Below are positions 1-5,004 of a stretch of DNA of 5,004 bases, in pieces. Origin of the DNA: Lachnospiraceae bacterium (lineage in GTDB: Bacteria > Bacillota > Clostridia > Lachnospirales > Lachnospiraceae); NCBI GenBank assembly GCA_003520105.1, contig DOVL01000302.1:1-5004 (forward strand). Direction: 5' to 3'. Numbering within the stretch: the first letter of the stretch is position 1; each line of letters opens with the position of its first letter. The notes under the pieces were generated by a model. That model searched no databases, was not told the DNA's origin, and saw only the letters and a list, made by a program, of their open reading frames with translations. A program made the translations under genes and the position numbers.

Positions 1-269
1 AGGAAGAGTGCTGAAATCTGCTCATATCCTTCCTTCTTAGCTACTGATGCGAAATATGTGTATTTATTTCTTGCCTGTGACTCTCCCGCAAATGCTGCCT
101 GAAGATTCTTCTCTGTCTGTGTTCCTGCATATTTATTTGTGCTCACTGCTGCTTCCTCCTCGATCAATTCCAACTTATCCCCTGTCTGTTTACATCTCGG
201 ACAAACCGGTGTTTCGCCATCCGGCACCTCAAAAACCTCACCGCATACCTTACATCTGTACTTTGCCAT
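1..269 (-). CDS. rbr: Rubrerythrin with N-terminal rubredoxin domain (reverse rubrerythrin), 5' part only
   Basis: The first 89 residues of a cytoplasmic non-haem iron peroxidase are visible; the rest lies beyond the left edge. It starts MAKYRCKVCGE, and two CxxC pairs (C6/C9 and C23/C26) form a rubredoxin-type iron site. After a short acidic linker (about residues 34-45) comes the start of the ferritin-like diiron domain, with the rubrerythrin signature TEKNLQAAFAGESQARNKY (residues 52-70); E63 aligns with the first diiron glutamate of the family. Classical rubrerythrin has its rubredoxin domain at the C-terminus, so this is the reversed order found in clostridia, where such proteins act in NADH-dependent reduction of hydrogen peroxide and oxygen. 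The start is supported by AGGAGGA at 277-283, seven bases upstream. It is separated from the galactanase by a terminator, so it is probably its own transcription unit, unrelated to galactan use. The family is certain; the exact electron donor is not. Confidence 0.93.
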   Translation of the reverse strand, partial: MAKYRCKVCGEVFEVPDGETPVCPRCKQTGDKLELIEEEAAVSTNKYAGTQTEKNLQAAFAGESQARNKYTYFASVAKKEGYEQISALF

Positions 270-383
270 TATGTAGTCCTCCTCTTCATTATATTCTTGT
301 GTCATTTCACACTTCTTACCTGTATATCCTAACGAAAATATGACACCACCGATTCCACCCAGGGTATCATTTTATTGAATAAG
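270..383 (-). promoter_or_regulatory. Leader/promoter region of the rubrerythrin gene, with a short dyad
   Basis: This stretch between the terminator and the rubrerythrin start should carry that gene's promoter. I cannot assign a convincing -35/-10 pair. A TATAAT hexamer lies at 289-294 on the minus strand, but it is so close to the ribosome binding site that the transcript would start inside it, and no -35 sits at the right distance. A 7-bp inverted repeat (GTGTCAT at 299-305 and ATGACAC at 340-346) could be an operator or a leader hairpin. I do not see a clear PerR-type box. Confidence 0.35.
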
Positions 384-422
384 AAAATGGTAGAAGTCCT
401 TACTACTGACTTCTACCATTTT
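384..422 (-). terminator. Rho-independent terminator after the galactanase gene
   Basis: A perfect 15-bp inverted repeat (384-398 and 408-422, arm AAAATGGTAGAAGTC) encloses a 9-base loop. Read on the minus strand, the hairpin starts 57 bases after the galactanase stop codon, and its T-rich 3' side continues as TTTTCTTATTC. This is a standard intrinsic terminator ending the galactanase transcript and isolating the rubrerythrin gene. The A-rich outer arm means it could also act from the plus strand, but no plus-strand gene leads into it. Confidence 0.88.
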
Positions 423-478
423 ACCATATATTTGAAGTTTCTTAAACTGTTTTTTTGCTGAAACATCAACGCTGTTAA

Positions 479-2908
479 TTATTCTTTGTCATCCTTCTTT
501 TCAGGCTTGTCACCATCAGCCTTAGCCTGTTTCTTAGACTTGACAATTATTACAACAAGCACTCCGAGAACAACCACACCGCCGCCTACAAATGCAGCTA
601 TCATAGCTCCCGGTGAGAGATGCTTCTTCTTTTTGCTCTTAGGCTTGTCGGCAGTTGCATCATCCTTCTTATTATCAGCATCCGGTTCAACTGCGTCATC
701 AGATGTATTTCCTTCCATGCCCGGCATGATTCCGCCGTCCTCTGAGGTGCTGTAGAGATAGAAGTCATCCCATGCTCCCCAGCCGCCTTTGGCACATTTT
801 ACAGAAACACCGATGGTCAGAGCCATACCATCCTCGTCGATCACGATATCCTCTATCTCAGGATTCTGATACTGCTGCCAAGATGTAACACCGGTCTCAA
901 CCTCGTAGTTGTTATTTGCTGTTTTCGCATAAAGCTTGAACTCAGGACTTGCACCTGCGTCGCCGCCTTCGATCCATGTTCCGAGCTTATAGGTACCCTT
1001 CTTCAGATAAACTGTCTGCTCAACCTTATAAGAGATATCCTCGTCATCCCAGAAATGCAGGCAATACTCGCCGCTTCTTACATTACTGCTGTCCTTCTTA
1101 CGATCTACGCAAGGCTTGGTTCCGTTAACATCGTCCGTGATCTTCCATGCACCCATTGATGCATCTTCGAAGCCCGGATTGGTAAGAAGATTGTCTGAAT
1201 TAAGTCTCAGTTCACAGGTAAGGTCGTAAATATTATCCGCATCAATAACAACGGTTCCTCTTATTTCGTAAACGCCGCTGCCGGCCTTCTTGGCATCATC
1301 AATATCGTTCACTGCCCAGGCAACCTCGTACTCTTCAGTAGAGCCGTCAGTATAGCTGAATGTCGCATATTTCGGCATCTCGATCTCATCTGTAACACCA
1401 AAGGTTACAGGCTCAACATTGATGTCAACTATTCCGAAAGGAGCATTTGTACCGGTTCTGATGTAGTTAAATACCTTAAGTGACTCAAGCGGATGACCGC
1501 TGAAATCAAAGAGTGCCTGATTATCTACAGCCGAACCGCCGTACCAGGTTGCTGCATCACTGTCATAATCACCACTTGCTGCCGAAGCCCAGCCTGAACC
1601 GTATTTCTCCCAGATGGTCATATTTGAATCATAGGTTGCAGTACCGCCGGCTTCCTTAACAACCTCAACAGGGATCCATGCAGGCTCCCACCAGAAAACG
1701 CCTACTCCAAGCTCACCGAAATCAGCTACAACCTCAGTTACATCATGAACGAGATTCACCTGACCCTGCTCGGAAACAACATACTTCATATCCGCACCGG
1801 ATGTTCCTTCGCCGATAGTGTTACCGTTTCCGTCACCATCATCCAGAGTATATGCATAGGAGGTCTCAACTACCATAACCTTCTTGCCGAAGTTGTCTGC
1901 TACGTTGTGAAGCTGTTCAGACAGGTTCTCATATGTTCCGTGCCAATATGGATAATACGATGAAGCAAATACTTCATAGTCTACACTGTTATTGTCCAGA
2001 TATCTTGCGTATGCATAGTATTTGTTGTCCTGAGCATCGGTGAAATGTACTGCTCTGAGGATAGTCGGATCAACCTCATGAACCGCATCGCAGCCGGCCT
2101 TGATGAGAGCACATACATTGCTCCATTCCTTCTCGCCGCACATACCGGTCGTTGTCTCGTTACCGATCTGAACCATAGTAACATTAACGCCCGCATCCTT
2201 CAGCTTCTTCATTGATTCCACGGTAAAATCATGAAGAGCCTTGGTCTTCTCTGAAAGCTCCATATCCTCCCAGGCCTTTGGTGCCTTCTGCTTTGAAGGA
2301 TCAGCCCAGAAATCTGAATAATGGAAGTCTATCAACACCTTAAGTCCTGCTTCGGTTGCATATTTTCCCATGGTAACGGCTCTGTCTATATCACAGTTTC
2401 CGCCGCCATAGCCCTTGCCGGAAGCATCATACGGATCATTCCAGACTCTGATACGAACCGAGTTGATACCATTATCATAGAGAAGCTTGAAGAAACCGAC
2501 ATCATCCAGCTCGTTTCCGTCGAAATCATAGTATTTTACACCACTTTCCTTCTCAGACAGGTAAGATGAAATATCAACTCCCGTATAGAAATCTTCCGAA
2601 ATAGGAATCTTTTTAACGTAGAGCCCCGCATCAACCGCAGTACTGTCTGCATCTCCCTGAGTCGCTATGAGCATCGGAACTGTGCTATCCTCCGAGCCAT
2701 CTGATTCCGTCTGTCCATCTACGTCTGTCTGCTCATCAGCGTCCGTCTGTCCATCTTCTTCTGTAGTTTCCGTTTCATTGTCACATAGTATGTCTGCGCC
2801 GGTCGTATCTATCGTGCTTTTTGCAAGGACCGGATTTCCCGTACCACTTGCCAAAACAAGTGCTGCAGCACATATCGCTAAGCTTTTCTTTAAATATTTC
2901 CTGATCAT
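479..2908 (-). CDS. ganB: Secreted, membrane-anchored GH53 arabinogalactan endo-beta-1,4-galactanase with Ig-like and CBM61-like domains
   Basis: This 809-residue extracellular enzyme hydrolyses beta-1,4-galactan (type I arabinogalactan, pectin side chains) to galacto-oligosaccharides. Residues 1-29 are a signal peptide (basic start, hydrophobic core, likely cleavage after VLA). Residues 44-75 form an acidic, repetitive linker. The GH53 barrel spans about 107-485 and closely resembles Bacillus GanB: IDFHYSDFWADP at 193-204, VQIGNE with acid/base E251, VVETSY with nucleophile E348, an Asp/Asn/Gly-rich loop at 356-363 that may bind calcium, and FWWEPAWIP at 405-413. A bacterial Ig-like (Big_4-type) domain follows at about 494-555, then a beta-sandwich module at about 573-721 (LLTNPGFE to GAWDDFYLY) resembling galactan-binding CBM61. 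A Lys-rich stretch (755-763), a membrane segment (767-789) and a charged tail end the protein; there is no LPxTG motif. The start is supported by AAAAGGGG at 2914-2921. At 809 residues it is about twice the length of single-domain GH53 enzymes because of the added modules. Family and activity are secure; the CBM family number is inferred. Confidence 0.96.
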   Translation of the reverse strand: MIRKYLKKSLAICAAALVLASGTGNPVLAKSTIDTTGADILCDNETETTEEDGQTDADEQTDVDGQTESDGSEDSTVPMLIATQGDADSTAVDAGLYVKKIPISEDFYTGVDISSYLSEKESGVKYYDFDGNELDDVGFFKLLYDNGINSVRIRVWNDPYDASGKGYGGGNCDIDRAVTMGKYATEAGLKVLIDFHYSDFWADPSKQKAPKAWEDMELSEKTKALHDFTVESMKKLKDAGVNVTMVQIGNETTTGMCGEKEWSNVCALIKAGCDAVHEVDPTILRAVHFTDAQDNKYYAYARYLDNNSVDYEVFASSYYPYWHGTYENLSEQLHNVADNFGKKVMVVETSYAYTLDDGDGNGNTIGEGTSGADMKYVVSEQGQVNLVHDVTEVVADFGELGVGVFWWEPAWIPVEVVKEAGGTATYDSNMTIWEKYGSGWASAASGDYDSDAATWYGGSAVDNQALFDFSGHPLESLKVFNYIRTGTNAPFGIVDINVEPVTFGVTDEIEMPKYATFSYTDGSTEEYEVAWAVNDIDDAKKAGSGVYEIRGTVVIDADNIYDLTCELRLNSDNLLTNPGFEDASMGAWKITDDVNGTKPCVDRKKDSSNVRSGEYCLHFWDDEDISYKVEQTVYLKKGTYKLGTWIEGGDAGASPEFKLYAKTANNNYEVETGVTSWQQYQNPEIEDIVIDEDGMALTIGVSVKCAKGGWGAWDDFYLYSTSEDGGIMPGMEGNTSDDAVEPDADNKKDDATADKPKSKKKKHLSPGAMIAAFVGGGVVVLGVLVVIIVKSKKQAKADGDKPEKKDDKE
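2708..2761 (-). repeat. Three 18-bp units coding for the acidic DxDxQT linker
   Basis: Residues 50-67 of the galactanase are three hexapeptide units, EEDGQT, DADEQT and DVDGQT, followed by a degenerate fourth (ESDGSE). The DNA repeats imperfectly with an 18-bp period. It lies between signal peptide and catalytic domain, so it most likely serves as a flexible, highly charged spacer. In-frame repeats of this kind can vary in copy number between strains. Confidence 0.7.
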
Positions 2909-2935
2909 ATAATCCCCTTTTCATTTGTTATTTTT

Positions 2936-3004
2936 ATAAAACAAAAGGCACATATATTCCCCTTCGGGCGTATTTTGCTGCTCCCGGAGAGGTATATATA
3001 TGCC
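2936..3004 (-). terminator. Long stem-loop with T-rich tail between the regulator and galactanase genes
   Basis: On the minus strand the stem runs from 3004 to 2947. The outer arm GGCATATATATACC pairs with GGAATATATGTGCC, with one G-T wobble and one A-A mismatch. The pairing continues inward (TCT with AGG, then CGGG with CCCG) to a loop around 2972-2979. The stem is followed by TTTTGTTTTAT (2946 to 2936). It begins 12 bases after the regulator stop codon, as expected for a Rho-independent terminator. Because the galactanase start lies only about 38 bases beyond the stem, it may also act as an attenuator in the galactanase leader. The structure was read by eye; no folding energy was calculated. 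Confidence 0.75.
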
Positions 3005-3016
3005 CAATACTTTTCA

Positions 3017-4012
3017 TTATTTAGTACTGTCCTTCAGAACAACTTCATAAGAAGTCTCTATACGGTTCTTTACTTCCTTACCCTCTATCTTGTCAATAAG
3101 GGTTCTCGCCGCAACGGCACCCAGATTGGTGTCATCAAAATTAAGCGATGTAACGGATGGAACCATATTTTTCAGAATAGAGCTGTTATAGAAGGATGCA
3201 ACTCTGATATCCTCAGGTATACGGATATCCTCATTCCTGCACTTTGTAATAACCTGACCTGCTATCGCATCGTCCATGCAGACAACACCGTCAACCTTCC
3301 TTCTGATAAGCTCATCGATTATCGACATTATCTTGATCGGATCGCTGGAATTTAAAAATACCATACTCTGGTCAACCTCCAGCCCCTTATCTTCAAACGC
3401 CTGCAGAAATCCATTATATCTTGTTCTTGTGATGACATGATTGATATCTCCGCCAATTATAGCCAGCTTCTTCATACCCTTACTGAGGAGTATTCCCGTA
3501 AGCTCTCTGCAGGCTCCGAAATTGTTATTATCAATCTGTATTATTTCCTCGTCATCACTGCTTCCTATAGCCACAAAAGGTATTCCGCTCTCTTTAAGAT
3601 AAGCAGCAGGCTTATCATTGATGAGAGTTCTTGTAAGAATAACTCCATCCACCTTCTGATTTTCGACTATACGTTTCAGATTATAGAATTTTTCATTATC
3701 AACAAACGAGATCAGTATATCATATCCTGACTCGGTTGTAACTGTATTCACTCCAAGAACACACTTCTGGAAAAATGGCAGATCGACAGCTTCATAATCC
3801 TCCGGCCATACAACCGCAATGTTGTAGGTTTTCTTCTGAGCAAGTCCCTTCGCCATCGGATTAGGTCTGTAATTATGTTTTTCTATATAATCCATAACCT
3901 TGATACGCGTGTCGTCGCCTATCCTTCCCTTGCCGGAAATAGCCCTGGATACAGTTGTTTTTGAAACTCCGAGATCTCTTGCTATATCATCTATAGTTAT
4001 TTTCTCATCCAT
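3017..4012 (-). CDS. LacI/GalR-family transcriptional regulator, probable regulator of galactan use
   Basis: This is a cytoplasmic DNA-binding repressor-type protein of 331 residues, normal for the family. The N-terminus carries the LacI helix-turn-helix (KITIDDIARDLGVSKTTVSR) followed by AISGKGRIGDDTR. A hinge helix (NPMAKGLAQKKT) keeps the leucine that in LacI and PurR inserts at a central CpG of the operator. The rest is a periplasmic-binding-protein-like sensor and dimerisation domain, with typical motifs such as KVDGVILTR, KKLAIIGGD and PSVTSLNFDDTNLGAVAARTLIDKI. The gene lies between a GanQ-type permease and a galactanase, so its likely targets are these genes and its likely effector a galacto-oligosaccharide or galactose derivative, by analogy with B. 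subtilis GanR. The effector is inference. I chose the ATG at 4012 over the in-frame ATG at 4018, because the ribosome binding site is 9 bases from the former and only 3 from the latter. Confidence 0.94.
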   Translation of the reverse strand: MDEKITIDDIARDLGVSKTTVSRAISGKGRIGDDTRIKVMDYIEKHNYRPNPMAKGLAQKKTYNIAVVWPEDYEAVDLPFFQKCVLGVNTVTTESGYDILISFVDNEKFYNLKRIVENQKVDGVILTRTLINDKPAAYLKESGIPFVAIGSSDDEEIIQIDNNNFGACRELTGILLSKGMKKLAIIGGDINHVITRTRYNGFLQAFEDKGLEVDQSMVFLNSSDPIKIMSIIDELIRRKVDGVVCMDDAIAGQVITKCRNEDIRIPEDIRVASFYNSSILKNMVPSVTSLNFDDTNLGAVAARTLIDKIEGKEVKNRIETSYEVVLKDSTK

Positions 4013-4021
4013 AAGCATCTG

Positions 4022-4028
4022 TCCTTTT
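4022..4028 (-). promoter_or_regulatory. Ribosome binding site that decides the regulator start
   Basis: AAAAGGA on the minus strand is the only Shine-Dalgarno-like sequence upstream of the regulator. Two in-frame ATG codons follow, at 4018 and 4012. Only the second has a normal spacing (9 bases; the first has 3), so the protein probably begins MDEKITIDD rather than MLMDEKITIDD. Confidence 0.65.
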
Positions 4029-4033
4029 AGTAA

Positions 4034-4076
4034 TTCAGGACCGGCCAGTCATCCATTTAACTGAACCGGTCCTGAA
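4034..4076 (-). promoter_or_regulatory. 11-bp perfect inverted repeat upstream of the regulator (hairpin or operator)
   Basis: TTCAGGACCGG at 4034-4044 and CCGGTCCTGAA at 4066-4076 are perfect reverse complements separated by 21 bases, and an inner 4-bp pairing (CAGT at 4046-4049 with ACTG at 4060-4063) lengthens the stem. It lies between permease and regulator, about 20 bases before the regulator start. On the minus strand no T-run follows, so it is not a good terminator; it may slow or stabilise the permease mRNA end. Alternatively, the right arm contains GAACCGGTCC, a near-palindrome centred on CpG, as expected of LacI-family operators. Sequence alone does not separate these roles. Confidence 0.5.
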
Positions 4077-4092
4077 GATTTTACAACTCAAT

Positions 4093-4122
4093 CAAAACAA
4101 GAGTATTTTAAAAATTGTTTTG
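4093..4122 (-). repeat. AT-rich 8-bp dyad just after the permease gene
   Basis: CAAAACAA at 4093-4100 and TTGTTTTG at 4115-4122 are perfect reverse complements around a 14-base AT-rich centre. It starts 5 bases after the permease stop codon. Read on the minus strand it would form a weak hairpin whose 3' side is T-rich, so it could be a weak terminator, or it could be part of the regulator's promoter region. AT-rich dyads of this size can arise by chance. Confidence 0.35.
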
Positions 4123-4127
4123 GGAAA

Positions 4128-4985
4128 TTAACCCTTAACGGCACCACCCGTAACTCCTTCAACATAGTATCTCTGTAATAACATGAAGAGAATTGTTACC
4201 GGTACTGCTACCAGAATACCGCCCGCGCAGAATCTAGTGAAGTAGCCTTGATAGTCGTTTGTCCAAACCCATCGTTGGAGACCGACTGCTACGTTGTAGC
4301 TGTCACTCTTACCAAATGCAACATAAGATGCAAAGATGTAATCGCACCATGGAGCCATGAATGCAACGAGTAACTGATAAATGATGATAGGCTTTGAAAG
4401 TGGAGCTATAAGAATGTTCATGATCTGCATTCTTGTTGCGCCGTCGATTCTTGCCGCTTCATCGATTGATTTAGGTATCGTATCGAAATAACCCTTACAT
4501 ACATAGTATCCCATTCCGGAACTTGCTACTGATATAAGAATGAGTCCCGGGATAGCTCCATCCTGAGTAAGACCGATTTCCTTGAGGAGGAAATACAGAC
4601 AGATCATTGTAAGGAAGCCAGGGAACATTCCAAGTACAAGCCAGATATTCATGAGAAGCTTTCTTCCCTTAAATCTCATTCTTGAAAGTGCGTAGCTTAC
4701 ACAAACTATAACTATTGTCTGAATTACCGTTACAACAACAGCGATGATAAATGTGTTGAGATACCATCTCATGAACTTACTCTCGCTCTTAAAGAGGAAC
4801 TTGTATGAATCAAGTGTCCATCTCTTAGGAAGGAGATAATTTACCATTCCTCCACCGCCATCTGCTGCCGAATAGCCTCTGAAGCTCTGGAGCAGAAGAC
4901 ATACAAATGGGAACAGCCATATAATACTTATAATGACGAGTATCAGATAGGATACCGCAAGATTTGCTCTTCTTTTCGCTTTCAT
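4128..4985 (-). CDS. ganQ: Sugar ABC transporter permease, MalG/GanQ type (galacto-oligosaccharide import)
   Basis: This is a complete 285-residue inner-membrane subunit of a carbohydrate-uptake (CUT1, MalG-like) ABC importer; the length is typical. About six hydrophobic segments are visible (near 10-33, 77-98, 110-135, 144-163, 200-220 and 254-271). The cytoplasmic EAA loop that docks on the ATPase is present as SIDEAARIDGATRMQIMNIL (E176, A177, A178, G182), and the C-terminus ends in the usual GGAVKG. The galactanase nearby points to galacto-oligosaccharides as the substrate, as for GanQ of B. subtilis; sequence alone would also fit maltodextrin or another oligosaccharide. AGGAGGG at 4995-5001, nine bases upstream, supports the start. 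A MalF-type partner and a solute-binding protein would be expected upstream, outside the window. Their ATPase may be a shared MsmX-like protein encoded elsewhere. Confidence 0.93.
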   Translation of the reverse strand: MKAKRRANLAVSYLILVIISIIWLFPFVCLLLQSFRGYSAADGGGGMVNYLLPKRWTLDSYKFLFKSESKFMRWYLNTFIIAVVVTVIQTIVIVCVSYALSRMRFKGRKLLMNIWLVLGMFPGFLTMICLYFLLKEIGLTQDGAIPGLILISVASSGMGYYVCKGYFDTIPKSIDEAARIDGATRMQIMNILIAPLSKPIIIYQLLVAFMAPWCDYIFASYVAFGKSDSYNVAVGLQRWVWTNDYQGYFTRFCAGGILVAVPVTILFMLLQRYYVEGVTGGAVKG

Positions 4986-5004
4986 TACTGGAATCCCTCC
5001 TCAT
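4985..5004 (-). CDS. Possible last codons of an upstream gene, perhaps the MalF/GanP-type permease
   Basis: One frame entering from the right edge reads EEGFQ and then a TAA that shares one base with the permease ATG (TAATG). That arrangement is common between coupled permease genes, and an acidic tail ending in F plus Q or N fits many MalF-type proteins. Only five codons are visible, and another frame has a TGA at 5001-5003, so this is a guess from context. Confidence 0.3.

Noticed and set aside
47..343. Plus-strand open frame of 98 codons
   Set aside because: It lies opposite the rubrerythrin gene, whose conserved motifs are unmistakable on the minus strand. The plus-strand product has no recognisable domain.
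1981..2196. Short second-frame minus-strand frame, and similar ones at 601-795 and on the plus strand within 486-2912
   Set aside because: All lie inside the continuous galactanase gene, whose catalytic motifs fix the true frame.
2690..2790. Asp-rich repeat as a dockerin or EF-hand-type calcium module
   Set aside because: The DxDxQT units lack the 12-residue loop spacing and the paired helices of dockerins. They read as a simple acidic linker.
2780..2908. Lipoprotein signal in the galactanase N-terminus
   Set aside because: The first cysteine (C42) is far from the hydrophobic core and is preceded by ADIL rather than a lipobox. A normal signal-peptidase I site after VLA fits better.
2975..3355. 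Plus-strand open frame of 126 codons
   Set aside because: It overlaps the end of the LacI-type regulator in antisense. It has no family features and no ribosome binding site that I can recognise.
4034..4076. Calling this dyad a standard Rho-independent terminator
   Set aside because: On the minus strand the stem is followed by TTACTAAAAGG with no T-run. On the plus strand no gene leads into it.
2909..4127. Catabolite-responsive (CcpA cre) sites in the intergenic gaps
   Set aside because: I found no good match to TGWAANCGNTNWCA in the gaps at 2909-3016 or 4019-4127.

Overview
The window looks like a chromosomal segment from an anaerobic, gut- or rumen-type Firmicute, most likely a Lachnospiraceae-like clostridium. 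This is inferred from the moderately AT-rich DNA, AGGAGG-type ribosome binding sites, a rubredoxin-first ('reverse') rubrerythrin, and a galactanase held to the cell by a C-terminal membrane segment. No rRNA or species marker is present, so genus and species cannot be given.

All supported genes lie on the minus strand, so the transcribed order runs from high to low coordinates. At the right edge are what may be the last codons of an upstream gene, then a complete MalG/GanQ-type sugar ABC permease (4128-4985). Next comes a LacI/GalR-family regulator (3017-4012), then a large secreted GH53 endo-beta-1,4-galactanase (479-2908). At the left edge is the N-terminal part of a rubrerythrin (269 down to 1), which runs off the window.

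The permease, regulator and galactanase form a galactan / type I arabinogalactan utilisation locus, comparable in content to the ganR-ganSPQ-ganAB genes of Bacillus subtilis. The surface enzyme cuts beta-1,4-galactan side chains of pectin, the ABC importer takes up the galacto-oligosaccharides, and the LacI-type protein probably controls expression. The solute-binding protein, the partner permease, a GH42 beta-galactosidase and an ATPase are not in the window; some may lie beyond the right edge. The rubrerythrin belongs to oxidative-stress defence and is separated from the galactanase by a strong terminator.

The gaps hold RNA or operator structures: a perfect 15-bp terminator after the galactanase (384-422), a long imperfect stem-loop with a T-rich tail between regulator and galactanase (2936-3004), and two dyads between permease and regulator (4034-4076 and 4093-4122). 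I see no mobile element, CRISPR array, tRNA, rRNA or recognisable riboswitch. I do not find a clearly new system; the most interesting points are how galactanase transcription starts so close to a terminator-like hairpin, and how the enzyme is attached to the cell.
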